Below are positions 1-10,629 of a stretch of DNA of 64,000 nt, in pieces. A model generated the notes under the pieces. It was not told the origin of the DNA, ran no database searches, and saw nothing but the letters and a program-made list of their open reading frames with translations. Position numbers and translations under genes: made by a program. The stretch comes from Dolomedes plantarius (lineage: Eukaryota > Arthropoda > Arachnida > Araneae > Dolomedidae). The stretch covers positions 229,617,391 to 229,681,390 of the forward strand of contig OU015490.1 of NCBI GenBank assembly GCA_907164885.2. Direction: 5' to 3'. The stretch's first letter is position 1; every line of letters begins with the position of its first letter.

Positions 1-195
1 GGAAAGAGCATAAATGTAGCCTTCGAACCACTGCTTTGTTAAAAACGCCATTTTGAATAAAAACAAAACTTTCAAGCCGCAGAGGATAATTTTGACTTTT
101 AAAAACATTGTACAATTGCAATTATTTCATTTGCAGCAAACGATTTTTTATTATCGCTTACCAAAATCGTCTAAAAAATGTGCGAACAGCCTCTG
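1..195 (-). mobile_element. 5' end of a D,D41D mariner-related element, clipped by the window edge
   Basis: Reverse-complemented, this stretch matches the first ~195 bp of the full-length element at 9328-10627, including its terminal inverted repeat (CAGAGGCTGTTCGCACATTT), the transposase start codon and the first codons. It ends at G195 and is followed by TA (196-197), the expected target duplication. The rest of the copy would lie to the left of the window. It abuts the piggyBac remnant that begins about 20 bp later, so it probably inserted into or beside it. Confidence 0.9.
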
Positions 196-214
196 TACAA
201 TTACAAGAATGCTG

Positions 215-1095
215 CCATAGATATTGTTCTCCGACTAGTTCAGTCAGTTGAAGACACTAACAGGAGTATCACAATCGATAACTGATTTGCAAGTTTTCCA
301 CTGATGGAAAACTTGGAAAAAAGAAATTGACACTTGTAGGTACCTTGAAGAAGAACAAGCGAGAGATACCTCCCGAATTTTTACCGAAGAAAACAAGGAA
401 AGAGATCAGTTCTCTTTTTGTATTTCAAGACGCATGGAATTTGGTGTCTTATTGTCCAAAGAAAAATACAGCTGTATTAATTGCATGAAGAATGCACCAC
501 GACGATGCTATTGATCCAGAAATGAGAGAAATCACAAAACCAGAAATGGTAACCTTCTACAATAGACGAAAAATAGGCTTAGTAGATCAAATGTGCCAAA
601 GCTATAATGTTGCAAGGAATTGTAAACGATGGCCGATGGTGATTTTATACGATCTATTGAACATCTCTGCAAAACATACATTTTGTGTATACAAGGTAAA
701 TAACTCTGAGAAAACAACTAAAAGGCAAAAATTTATTGAAACTTTTGCATAGGAGTTAATTTGGCCACAAATAGAATTTAGATATACAGTGAAAGAATTA
801 CCTGTGGAACTTAGAAGACGAACAAGTATTCTCTTAAATCTTCCAAAACTTCAGATACCTATGGTAAAACCTAAGCACGAAAAATATGTCGGTCGTGATA
901 GCATATGGCCAAAAAGTCTAAATAACTCTTCCAGACGGGATTGCTGCAAATGCCACCCACGAGTTTGCAGGTAAAGAACACATGGCTGGCATCTGTGTAT
1001 TATGTTTGAATAACTGAAATTCCAAAACCTTGTGCAATGGTCCAGAATACTCTATTTTGATAAATACAAATGATATTTGCAAACATTATCTGTTT
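215..1095 (+). pseudogene. piggyBac-like transposase remnant, C-terminal half
   Basis: Conceptual translation over several frames gives piggyBac landmarks in order: a segment around 235-310 ending ITIDN followed by a TGA where the family has Trp (DNW), then [18 protein letters not shown] (~330-390), a region ending in a stop just before HHDDAI (492 onward), and VDQMCQSYNVARNCKRWP (~570-640). The usual GGVDVVDQ reads KIGLVDQ here, so the third catalytic Asp appears to have been lost with two residues. Cys/His residues near 955-1060 (KEHMAGICVLC) resemble the C-terminal cysteine-rich domain of the family. The N-terminal half and the first catalytic Asp are missing, and no TTAA-flanked ends were found. 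It is not a close copy of the piggyBac element at 41982-44897. Broken and non-functional. Confidence 0.85.
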
Positions 1096-1416
1096 ATATA
1101 AATTTAGTACTCAAAAATTTAATTTTTTATTACTTTTGTTGTTTCTATATTAGTTTTACCTTTGTATGTAAAATAATCCTTAAAAAATAAGAACTAATTT
1201 TCATTGTTCCTAACAGCTGCTAGATACATAATTAAATTTTCTTAAATTTTATTATTACTGCTTAAAATACTTAAAAGAAAGGAATGCAACAGTTTTTAAT
1301 GAATAATTTATTTTTTGTTAATTTTAAACAGTAATAAATCTTGGTCTAGGAATATAGACCACGCCCCTAAACATGTTAGTAAATGTTGCTCTCATGACGG
1401 AGAGTTAATATTATAG

Positions 1417-1426
<10 letters not shown>

Positions 1427-1483
<57 letters not shown>
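1427..1483. repeat. Compound (AC)n(AT)n microsatellite
   Basis: A run of about 15 AC units passes directly into about 14 AT units. About 70 bp downstream lies the left end of a Tc1-like element. Confidence 0.97.
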
Positions 1484-1485
<2 letters not shown>

Positions 1486-1554
1486 GAAACTTATACACAT
1501 TATACTATACATAGGTAGGTATAAAATAACATAAAAAGAAATCGCCAGACAATT

Positions 1555-2953
1555 ATGGTGTTATAGAAACTAGAATATGTATACAATGAACAAATCAGAT
1601 GTGCCAGTTTGGTATAGGAAAAGTACCTTTAATATGGCGTATGATCCCCCCAAGAAGCAATACAGCACTTACAGCGATGTGTGATGCTGTCAGTTAAGCC
1701 GTCTATCAGTTCGGTAGGAAGTGAGATCCATTGCTCTACCATTGTAAAGCAGTTGAAAGCGTGGCTAGGGTCCTAGGAGGAGGATTGAGAGTAGCTACAT
1801 GTTGTCCTAAAGCGTCCCAAAGATTCTCGATAGGATTCAGGTCTGGTGATAGATATGGCCACTCCATGCGTTGAATTGTTTCCTGCTCAAGTAAAGCATC
1901 CACGATGCGAGCCCTGTGCGGTCTCCCGTTATTGTCCTGTAGCTCGAACGCAACACCTATTGCCCCGGCATAAGGGCGGACATAAGCATCAAGGATGTCA
2001 TCTCTATACGTGTGAGCTTTCACATGCCCACGGGGACAGACATGGAGGTCTGTCCGTCCACCCAAACAGATACCGCCCCAAACACATATACTACCTGATC
2101 CGTATGTATCTCTAAAATGAGTTCCAGGTTCTCTCCAAATCAAAATACGCCTACTATCGCTTTGGAGGCTAAACCTGGAATCATCCGTAAGGAAAACAGC
2201 CCTCCAATGATCACGCGTCCAGTGGACACTTTGACGTGCCCACTGCAAACGATCCCGCCTATGGCATGACGTGAGCAGGACGCAAATGGCTGGTCCCCTC
2301 GCAAAAAGACCACCTTAGCGAAGCCTTCTACGCACGGTTGACATTAATACCAACCTTCTGGATCTTGCAGCGAGGGCGAATCTGTTCAGATTGAGTTCAG
2401 ACGGATTTGCGTTTCTATTCCTTCGTGCGCATAATGATAAATATCGTCCATCGGCATCCGTCGTAGCGTATGGCTGTCCTTGGCTGAACCTCCTAGATGC
2501 CGAATACGTGGTTAGAAATTGTTGCCAAAGTCTATGAAAAACAGACGGACTCACGTTTAGCCATCTGGCCACATCTGTCTCACTTTGTCCTGCCTGTAGT
2601 CTCCCAATATCTCGCCATCGCAGTTCTTCGGTCAAATGATGCCTAGAGACCTTTGTTACAATTTGGCTATGCCAGATGTCTAATCTCAGCCTCGCAGTGA
2701 CAACTGTCGCCTTGCTCTGAGACATGCACTTTTATACTCCTTGCAAATGACGTATTCCGACTGCAGCGCCACTATTTTGCAAAATGTATTATTGTACAGC
2801 ACCTTTTATTTAAAAACAAATTTTAAACAGATTGGTCTAGTTTTGACCATGTTATCCCTATTTATGTGATTTTTCCTCAATTTTTGATAACTATACTCGG
2901 GAAATACCTAACCGGAATACAGGCAAAACGCTAGAGCAGTATAATAACACCAT
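1555..2953 (-). mobile_element. Tc1-like element A (about 1.4 kb)
   Basis: The span is set by the transposase reading frame (minus strand) and by a short matching inverted repeat outside it: ATGGTGTTAT at 1555-1564 and ATAACACCAT at 2944-2953. Inside these, roughly similar sequence continues (GTGCCAGTTTGGTATAGG against TTGCCTGTATTCCGGTTAGG), suggesting diverged terminal repeats of about 50 bp. A TA target duplication is not clean on the right side (TT), so the exact ends are uncertain. Confidence 0.6.
1629..2725 (-). pseudogene. Tc1-family transposase, one stop and one frameshift
   Basis: IS630/Tc1-type DDE transposase. The frame opens at 2725 with a helix-turn-helix region (residues ~35-90: HHLTEELRWRDIGR...GQSETDVARWLNVS). 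The catalytic domain has D in VFLTDDSRF, D in LQDNNGRPH and E in SPDLNPIENLW. By my count 35 residues separate the second D and the E, one more than the usual DD34E, because of an extra residue in DNNGRPH. The two long open segments (2725-2315 and 2248-1736) are in one frame, interrupted only by a TAA at 2315-2317. Near 1740 a frameshift moves the last ~35 codons (ELIDGLTDSITHRC) into another frame, ending at the TAA at 1629. Length (~365 codons) is close to family size. This is a recent-looking but dead copy. Confidence 0.9.
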
Positions 2954-4793
2954 TGCTATATAGTTCGCACTTTTTCCTGTTAACAGGGTTGATAAAAGGT
3001 ACATTTCAGACATAAATCATTAAAATAATGATTTAACTGGTAAAGCGTAGACATATAGGTTGTAAAAAAAATGCGGTGTTCCAGGTACTTAGTAAATAAT
3101 GCGCAATGCAGCATGCGATAGAGAATGTAACGTCATCGAATAATCTGACCATTCACAAGGCTTCGTTTCATTGGCGGGAGTATCTGGCGTTCAATGTGGA
3201 TGTGCATTTTTGGTTACCCCAGGTCACCTCTGAAGAGAAAATCTCTCAGAAAGTGATCACTCGGGGGGGGGGCAGTTCTTTTTTCATGAGGGGTGGAAAG
3301 TGAGGAGGAGATTGTCACCAAACATCCCCCACTTTTCGCCAAATAACGGCATTGGCATCAAGGAAGAGTCGAACAGGTATTACTTCCTGCCGATGGGTAA
3401 TGGTTTACCCTAAAAAAGGCAGTGTTTACAAGAGACCAGTGGGGAGGTATGCACATCTGCAGATAACAATTACAAGAAAATTTTCAATACTATACCTATT
3501 GGAATATTAACTGCCGTGATTTGCTGTACAATCTGAAATGTTTAAACTCCGGTTTATTATGTGTATTTTCCAAGTTATAAACTTGCAAGTAAGTAAAAAA
3601 TCTTTCACGTTTTCATTTAATTTTTAAACTGGGCAAAAATATGGCTAACAAAAACCGAGTTATGAGAAGATATTTCACAAAGGATGAAATTAGAGTTTGA
3701 CCAAATTTTCCCCTAGTTAAATTTCAAAAAATGGGAAATTTTATAAAGTGTTGAAAAAATTAAATGCATGTTATTTTTCATTGGAAGAGGTCATTAGTGT
3801 AGTCACCATAACACTTTAAAGGGCAGGACCGGCTTTAAGCCGATTTGACCTATTAGATTAGGAATTTTTTTTTTAAATGTCTAAATGAAAATTTCGTAAA
3901 CAGATGTAAAAATTATTCAGAATAACGACTAAACGAAGTGTGTAAACGAAGTATGTACAACCAGCATATGTATATCTAAATATGCTGGTTGAAGAAATGG
4001 AAGCATTCTTACATCTTAATATTTCTGAAACCCATAAAAATTCTAAAATTAATCTCTACGAATGATAGAGCTGCTGGCTTTCAGAAAACACTAGCAATTT
4101 CAAAAACCCAAATACCCAGAAATCTGCATCTATAATAATAAATTTTTGTATGATCCCGTATTTATAAAAGTAAACAGGACATTTTATTGAGGATGTCTGA
4201 AACTCCCTCATATTACTTCGGGAAATAGTAGGTAGAACGATGCATGGTTAAAAGTTTCAAAATACATTGATTACATGAAAATTAAAGTCAAAACATGTGA
4301 TTGTTTTCTAAAACTCTAAATATTTAAAAGTTTCATAATTTTCTTAATGCCTAAAGAGAGATAAATACTTTTCATATGTAATGCTGATTGGCTGTTGATT
4401 ATCCCCTACCTCTCATTTCAAATCGTTAGCCCTACATCTTTCGGTGGCCGGGTTCGATTTCAACTGCGACAAATTCAATCCAATGCTCTCCCACCCTCCT
4501 TTTCACATATTTCGGAGAGCAAAAAATAAAATTGGCAAAGTAATTTATAAGAATGCATGGTTTCTATGAGAGTCTCATACTATTTGAAATCATAAAATGA
4601 ACAGGAAACAATTTTATAGGAATTAAGACAATTCGAAATTTATGTTGGTGTAATTTAGAAAACTAGTTCAAACTGTGATGTGAAAACTAAACTGTCTCCC
4701 GTTTTTCTGGAAAGCAACCGATGAAAAATCAATCCTCAGTAGGCGATAAATAGCCAAATATGGCAATCCGCATTTTGTAGCGACGATAAGATA
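2954..4793. other. No gene seen; unclassified DNA
   Basis: Open frames are short and match nothing I recognise; the longest is 65 codons at 3106-3303 and ends beside a G-run. A less AT-rich block at about 3100-3450 could be a degraded repeat. A perfect 11-bp hairpin (AACCAGCATAT, arms 3959-3969 and 3980-3990) is present. Around 4440-4480 a GGTTCGATTT string resembles a tRNA B box, but no A box was found. Confidence 0.6.
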
Positions 4794-5325
4794 CCCTGCT
4801 GGCCACCCAAATTGCAACACCAAGAAAGACAAGAGATATCACAACAAAATTTATTTTATAGATAACATGTTGACCAAGTATCAAATGATTAAATTTATAG
4901 ACTTTTGTGAGGTGTCGTTCCTGCCAAAATCAGTAGCTAGAGCAGCCGCCATTATTGGAGATCACCGCTGAAACACGCCTCGGCATTGATTCAAAGAGAC
5001 ATAGGCCGAGCGCAAGTTGAGACGCAGCTTGGTGAAGTGAGGTGAAGCAGGGAAGCAGGATTCAATCAACTGCGCGCAGGGAGAGCGAAAGTTGGGAAGC
5101 AGTTCTATTTCAACTGCGTGCCAATGAGGGTGTTTAAAAGAAAATGTGCGCGATGGCAATGTATATACAATCATAACTAAGTTCGGAATCTGATTACGAT
5201 GAATTCGAAGACCAAGTAATCTAAAGAAAGTTATCTAAAGAAAAGAAAGACGCACGGAGAATTCATTCTCAAGAATGAATTTTCTAATGAAAAATATAGA
5301 AATTATTTCCGTGTAAACTATTTCG

Positions 5326-5565
5326 CGGGCTAGGCAAGTTGTGGAGTGCTCTTTTGGTATTCTTGCTTCGCGTTTTCGTGTTTTTCGTTCACCTTTTGAA
5401 TGTAAAGTAAGCACTGTAGTAAAAATTGCAAAAGCATCTTGCGTACTGCACAACTATTTGAGAAATTCTGCAGTATTGCAAACTAGAGGTGATATCACCG
5501 AACAGGATTTGCCTCAGTACCAATTACGTCCACTGCATCAAACCAATGCACGAAGTGGATCTTAA
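5326..5565 (+). pseudogene. Harbinger (DDE_4) transposase C-terminal fragment
   Basis: The frame from 5326 reads RARQVVECSFGILASRFRVF, then KIAKASCVLHNYLR, ending at TAA 5563-5565. The [VE]xxFG.L..RFR.. and ..CCVLHN.L.. motifs are the conserved end of HARBI1-like transposases. Upstream (5150-5320) short acidic and basic stretches (SESDYDEFEDQ, KEKKDARRIHS) look like the beginning of such a transposase, so the catalytic middle appears deleted and the two ends joined. The fragment cannot be active because the DDE core is absent. Confidence 0.8.
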
Positions 5566-6365
5566 GCGTTTTGGATTAGAATTAAAATTTCACGGAATAC
5601 TTTAATTCACCCGGAAGTTCAGTTCCTTGGCAGAAAGATGTGTGTTGAATGGGAAGTGCTGAGAATGTATAATAATTAAAATATAAAAATTAATCTTTAA
5701 AGCATTATATATTTATAATTTTAATAAATAAAATACATTTTTCAATGCTTATTTTTTTGATGTTGCAACACCTTTCTTTTCTCAATCATTTAAATTTAAA
5801 TTAAAGTTACTTTTAAAATTCTGGTTAGATAAAGTTTCTTTTTGAAAAATTTTAATACCTACCTCCGAACGGAAAAACATGTTAAAGGGGAACGTAACTA
5901 ATTGGTAGTTCCTAGTAAATAAAATCATTCCGAGAAAATGCATCATTTCGAAACGTCTGTACGGAATATGGAGCAATGTTATTAATTTACTGTACATGAT
6001 TATAAAATATTTGTAGAAGTTGAAATTAAAGTTCAAGATTACGTGTTCATTTTATTTTTAATTATAAATCTACATCTTTTCAACTAAATAATTCTTGTCA
6101 TTTATTATACTAACTATGACACACATCTGTATAGAAAATAAAGAAATATACATGCAAAGCAGTTTTGTTTTCGCCGAAAATCTGCTGTACATAAAATGTT
6201 ATCTAAAACAAATAAAAGGTGCAGCGGAAATCGGCAGTAGTCCAAAAGGATGAATTTACATGAGAACAAATTGAATACATTGTAAGCAAACTAATTCAAA
6301 AAACACTTTTAATTGAAAAGAACAACCGTTTTCCCATGTATACTTCAAAAAAATTAATCTTAAGT

Positions 6366-6504
6366 AAAAAAAATTATAAAAACTTAGCAGATTTCATTCC
6401 AATTTCTTTGGCTATTTCTTCCCAAATCAACAATTTTAGTCAACATGTGACGTACCGTATAGTACTGTTCTCCCTTGAACTGCCTAGATTAATTTTTCCT
6501 CCAT
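6366..6504 (-). pseudogene. MADF-domain fragment (second Harbinger protein)
   Basis: Read from ATG 6504-6502 on the minus strand, the frame gives MEEKLI, stop, AVQGRTVLYGTSHVD; after a frame change it continues LLIWEEIAKEIGMKSAKFL. This is the pattern of a MADF domain (N-terminal helix ending in a ..LY motif, then a WEEIA..L/IG helix), which in Harbinger elements belongs to the DNA-binding partner needed for transposase import. It carries stops and a frameshift, and lies convergent to the transposase fragment. Confidence 0.65.
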
Positions 6505-7804
6505 CGTGGACTTCACTTTCAACGCAACTTTTCACTCGCAGGTCGTAGTCACTAGGGACAAACTGCGGCAGGAGCACAAACCTTCGCAGCTCACGGTCGC
6601 TCTAAAGCTGCGTCACCGGACCCTGCGTTCTAACATCCGGTGTTGTATTCACTTCTTTGTTTCACAGAATCTCACGGTGAGTCACCTCACCCCATCTCAC
6701 CAAGCTGCGTCTCAACTTGCGCCCGGCCTTACAGCAGACCAAGCAGCTTCCACACGTTGCCAAAGTTGATCTGCTGTGGCAGCTGGGGATGGAATCTGGG
6801 TCAATCGTAGAGCAACCATGGACCACATGTTTTCTATCGGCGAAAGATCAGGAGGGCGAGGCGGCCAGGGAAGCAATTCAATCTGGCGATTGACGAAGAA
6901 CCGTTGGATAATGTGTGCCACGTGTGGTCGCGCATTATCCTGTTGAAATATGGCTGTGGGCCAGCCCTGAAGGTAAGTAAGGACAACTGGCTCCAACACC
7001 TCGGAGATGTAGCGCTGGCTGTTTAAAGTACCGGCAATGCGTACTAGAGGTGTGCGAGAGTGATATCCAATACCGCCCCATACCATAATACCCGGATGCA
7101 GGACCCGGATGCAGGACCAGTGTGGCGGTGCATAACGCAGCTGTTCAGCATCCTCTCTTCACAGTGTCTCCAGACTCGAATGCCACCATCGTGGTGTTGC
7201 AGACAGAAGCGTGACTCGTCAAAGACAATTTCATTCCATTCTGCCGTCCACATCCTTCTGTCATCGCACCATTGGCGGCGGAGACGTCTGTGGTTCTGCG
7301 TCAAGGGTAGACAAAGCAATGGATGTCTTGCGGACAGACCACTCTGTTGTTTGGTTTCGCACAGTTGTTTGGTTTCGTCCAACACATGTACCGATTTCCC
7401 TGAAAGATAATCCACAATCTCGGTAGGCCACTATCTTTCCTCTGTCGAACTCGGATACTTGTTCAAAAGATGATCGCTGTTTTCGACGAGGCATAATTGA
7501 TCGTTTTTTTGAAAGAACCACAAGAAAAACACAATTGCCGAACTTGAAATCGTCGAAATCTGCAAGCCTTAAATAGCGCTTTGAAGTGGCGCCACAGGCG
7601 CGCGTGATGTGCGTCTGCGCTGAAATTCTAATCATTTGCATATCTCACCTCCGCTAATGCATGTTGTAAATTTCATGATATTTGCATGTTTCCTTTAGGG
7701 TGTTGCATTTACAGTGGCCAGCAGTGTACTTACGTTGCAGGTGTAAATTGGCCGTTGTAGCATAAATAGTAGTGTCAACTTAGCTTTACTCCAAGTATAT
7801 GTAT

Positions 7805-7862
7805 AGACACTGCTGGACACTGTAAATGCAACACCCTGAAGGAAACATGCAAATAACATAAA
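7805..7862. mobile_element. Solo terminal repeat of Tc1-like element B family
   Basis: The ~56 bp starting CACTGCTGGACACTGTAAAT match the right terminus of element B in inverted orientation, 80 bp away. The match stops near 7862 and no second end or coding sequence follows, so this is a truncated copy. Confidence 0.85.
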
Positions 7863-9325
7863 ATTACAATTATTTATAACAATTATTTATTTTTTTTTGT
7901 ATTTGGGAGATATAAAATTTTTTTTTAAATTCTATAAATATAATGTCTTGTTTTCGTCAGTTATGTATAAAAAAATGCTAAGACATTTTATTGCTATTTA
8001 CTGAGAATGCTGTGTACAAATAGGTGTATGAATTAAAAGTGTTATTTATGCTAGAAGAATTAAATAATTCCTGAAAACAATTAATGCCCTTCTCTTACGT
8101 CTGTCATTGGTATCGTGCTAGAAGCTGAAACTAAAACTCGTTGATTCTATAAATGAAGCAGAAATTAATATTTCGGGAAATGACGAAATTTTATTTCCAC
8201 TTACTCTGATACTTTTATTGTTTCAAAAGTTCTAAGGCAAGAGTAAAATCTGGTTCATGTAATTTTACAATCTTTTTTTCACTGGTTATCATAATTTCTT
8301 GAAGAAATGAGATTATTTTAGGGGACATATTATTTCCCCCCCCCCCATTATTTTTTCGCAATTTAAATTTTCTCTGCTGAAGATTTTAAAAATGCATTAA
8401 AAGTTAATAAATTGATTTAATGTGTTGCACTAAAAGGTTTAGATATTTGGGGCTTTTTAGATACAAAATCAGTTTTAGATGTTTCAGAAAGTTCATTTGC
8501 TTCGATGCATGTTGTAAGGTATTTTTGCCTACCAAATTCCTAAACATAAAGAATTTGTTTTGACGAAAATTTGGAGCATGATAAAAATTGTTTCATGAAG
8601 CTAGGAGAAATGTCATTTAAATACACTGAGAATAAGACTCAACTTTCACAATCTGCTCATAAAAGTGGAAGAGAAAAGGAACGGGAAATTTACATTTTTA
8701 TAGTAAAGTAATTTATATAACCAATAACTTATCTTAATATCAAGTATTTTTTAAAGCAAATTTTGAGATAAATTAAAATAACGCGGGGAAAGTGTATTAT
8801 GTTTTCATAAATCGGATAAAAGATGAAATGTTTTAATTTACCATTTATTACTGCCCACGGTTACTCATTACCGCTAGAGGGCTAACTCACCTATTTCCAT
8901 CTGCAGTAAACTTTTTAGCTTTGCAAATCTTCTGCAACCAAATTTTTAAATCCTTACATCTCTATGATAGACTTTTGCTCTCTTAAAACCTTTATGATCA
9001 ACTTTAAATATATACTTATTTAAATTTGGGATCCAAAATCGATATTTTATATTCTCTCCATTTGAATAAATTTTCCCTTAAGGATAGTTTGTAAATATTT
9101 ATTTTTATCTCCGCTTCTATCACATTCCGCAAACAAACAGTATTAGTGACAAAGTCTTTCTCAATAACAGCTTTTATTAGGTACTGAATTTGCATCATCG
9201 ATATCTGCACTCATCGATATGATCAATTAAACAGCCAAATATATACGATTGTTTCGTTGCAAGTTTCTACACTATGTCTCTCCATATCGTTATACAAGTA
9301 TCAGTATACTCCTGAATATCCATTA
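7863..9325. other. No gene seen
   Basis: AT-rich sequence with a 13-C run at ~8335-8347. No open frame above 65 codons and no recognisable repeat. Confidence 0.6.
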
Positions 9326-9327
9326 TA

Positions 9328-10627
9328 CAGAGGCTGTTCGCACATTTTTAGACGATTTTGGTAAGCGGTAATAAAAAATCGGTTGCTGCAAAAGAAATAA
9401 TTCAATTTTACACTGTTTTTAAAAGTCAAAATTATCATCTGCAGCTTGAAAGTTTTGTTTATATTCAAAATGGCGTTTTTAACAAAGAAGTGGTTCGAAG
9501 GCTACATTTATGCTCTTTTCGAAGTGAAATATGCATACTCCTTTATCCAAAAACGATGTGAGAGTCATGGTTTTGTGATATCTAAAGCGTCGATGGGTAA
9601 TATCGTCAACAAGAAAGGAAAAAAACGTCAAATTGGAGCCTCAAGTGGGACAAAAATTCCAAACAAGTATCCAAGGAAAAAACGGACATCTTCGACTATT
9701 GCAAAGGTACGTTGTTTAAGGTTAAAAGAAAATCCCCCTAGTCAAAGGATAGTTGCAAAATCATTAAAATGCTCGGTGTCCACTGTAAACAAAATGATAA
9801 ACGTTGATTTAAATCTTAAGAAAGCGAAAAAAACGCAATGTGCATCGTCTTCTTCCAAATCATATCGCCGAACGCAGGACACGCTGCAGAATTCTATATG
9901 AGAAACACTTATCCAAAGAAAAATGGTTAACAATTGTCACAATAGATGGATTATTGGTGTATTTAAATTATTGCAACAAAAAAAGAACCATTTATTATCA
10001 TAAAAGGGGAGAAAAAATTTAAGTACATGGTTCAAAGAATCGAAAGAAAGTTTTTCTAAGGGATTCATGATTGTTGCTGGTTTTTCTTATAATGGCAAGT
10101 TAAAAATAAAGAGATTGGGAAAAAATGTCAAGATTAACTCCAAATACCATCAGGAACATATTTTATCACCAATTTTTCTGAATGAAATACCATCGCTTTA
10201 CCCACAGTGCTGTCAATCTGTGAGACTCCATCAGGACAAAGCTAGCAGTCACACATCAAAATCCACTGTAAATTTCCTAAAAGAAATGAAACAAAAAACT
10301 GGTATCAAGGCCATACCCTTCATTGATATCCCTACTAAATCTCCCGATGTATCACTTATGGATTTTTGTGCTTTCGGATTTTTAAAATCTGCATTATCCA
10401 AACGTCGTCCCAAAACCCTTACAGGACTCTGGAAAGCTGTTCAGGAGGAATGGGATAGAATACCTCTTCTGACACTTCAAAAGGCATTATTATCCCGGAA
10501 ATTGCGGTGTCGAAAGATAGTTCAGAATAAGGGATGTCAAATAGAACATTTAAAACACAAGGATTTTATGCAATTTAGTTTTGTGAATACAATATACATC
10601 GTCTAAAAAATGTGTGAACAGCCTCTG
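9328..10627 (+). mobile_element. Full-length D,D41D mariner-related element (1300 bp)
   Basis: Both ends carry a ~30-bp inverted repeat, CAGAGGCTGTTCGCACATTT then AGACGAT, with one mismatch and one indel between ends, flanked by TA on each side (9326-9327 and 10628-10629). A single transposase gene fills the interior. Size and TA duplication fit the Tc1/mariner superfamily. The spacing of the catalytic residues (41) points to the DD41D lineage (rosa/visitor-type), a classification that needs a tree. A second, inverted copy lies at the left edge of the window. Confidence 0.93.
9470..10606 (+). pseudogene. D,D41D transposase with two A-run frameshifts
   Basis: The start is chosen at ATG 9470 (MAFLTKKWFEGYIYALFE), because the same sequence opens the copy at the window edge and the codons upstream of it belong to the 5' non-coding part. 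Residues ~1-110 are the DNA-binding region with a second HTH (PSQRIVAKSLKCSVSTVNKM). At the A-run near 9830 the frame shifts by one; the next segment (RILYEKHLSKEKW) holds the first catalytic Asp in IVTIDG. A second shift lies in the A-run at ~10012-10018, after which TWFKESKES leads into MIVAGFSYNGKLKI. The second Asp is in LHQDKASSHTS and the third in SPDVSLMDFCAFGF, with 41 residues between them. Correcting the two homopolymer shifts would leave no other interruption, so this is either a young inactive copy or contains sequencing errors. Confidence 0.9.
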
Positions 10628-10629
10628 TA

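Larger units (their letters stand above)
5004..6728. mobile_element. PIF/Harbinger element, internally deleted, inserted in Tc1-like element B
   Basis: The two ends match over about 32 bp as inverted repeats beginning GGCCGRGCGCAAGTTGAGAC, with one mismatch (A left, G right), and continue AGCTTGGTGA. The flanking triplets are ATA (5001-5003) and TTA (6729-6731), close to the 3-bp TWA duplication of Harbinger elements but with one mismatch, and a few bases of the target gene appear lost. The left part holds the end of a DDE_4-type transposase on the plus strand. The right part holds the start of a MADF/Myb-type protein on the minus strand. That two-gene content is typical of Harbinger. At 1.7 kb it is about half of a usual autonomous copy. 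Confidence 0.8.
4930..7494 (-). pseudogene. Tc1-family DD34E transposase, deleted and interrupted
   Basis: The frame begins MPRRKQRSSFEQ at 7494 with the N-terminal HTH (FDRGKIVAYRDCGLSFREIG). After ~40 residues (GRNQTTVR) it jumps to QQSGLSARHPLL, so about 100 residues are missing. A near-repeat of TTGTTTGGTTTCG at 7350-7380 sits at the junction. Catalytic motifs follow: D in EIVFDESRF, D in FQQDNARPH, E in PPDLSPIENMW, with 34 residues between the last two. A 13-bp tandem duplication at ~7090-7115 shifts the frame just before MVWGGIGYHS. The Harbinger element breaks the gene after EAAWSAV; the final codons (ESMPRRV...SNNGGCSSY) resume at ~5000 and stop at 4930. Confidence 0.88.
4794..7726 (-). 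mobile_element. Tc1-like element B, split by a Harbinger insertion
   Basis: Terminal inverted repeats are CCCTGCTGGCCAC...TTGCAACACC at the left and, read inward from the right, CACTGCTGGCCACTGTAAAT followed by GCAACACC. TA lies immediately outside on both sides (4792-4793 and 7727-7728). The left half holds the end of the transposase gene (4930-5003) and the right half holds the rest (6729-7494). Removing the 1725-bp insertion at 5004-6728 leaves about 1.2 kb, shorter than a full element because the transposase is also internally deleted. Part of the same terminal repeat occurs again just outside, at 7805-7862. Confidence 0.9.

Noticed and set aside
3106..3303. 65-codon frame with less biased composition (NLTIHKASFHWREY...)
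   Set aside because: No recognisable domain, ends in a G-run, no promoter or neighbour to support it.
4430..4500. GGTTCGATTT string like a tRNA B box
   Set aside because: No A box at the right distance and no SINE body shared with other copies.
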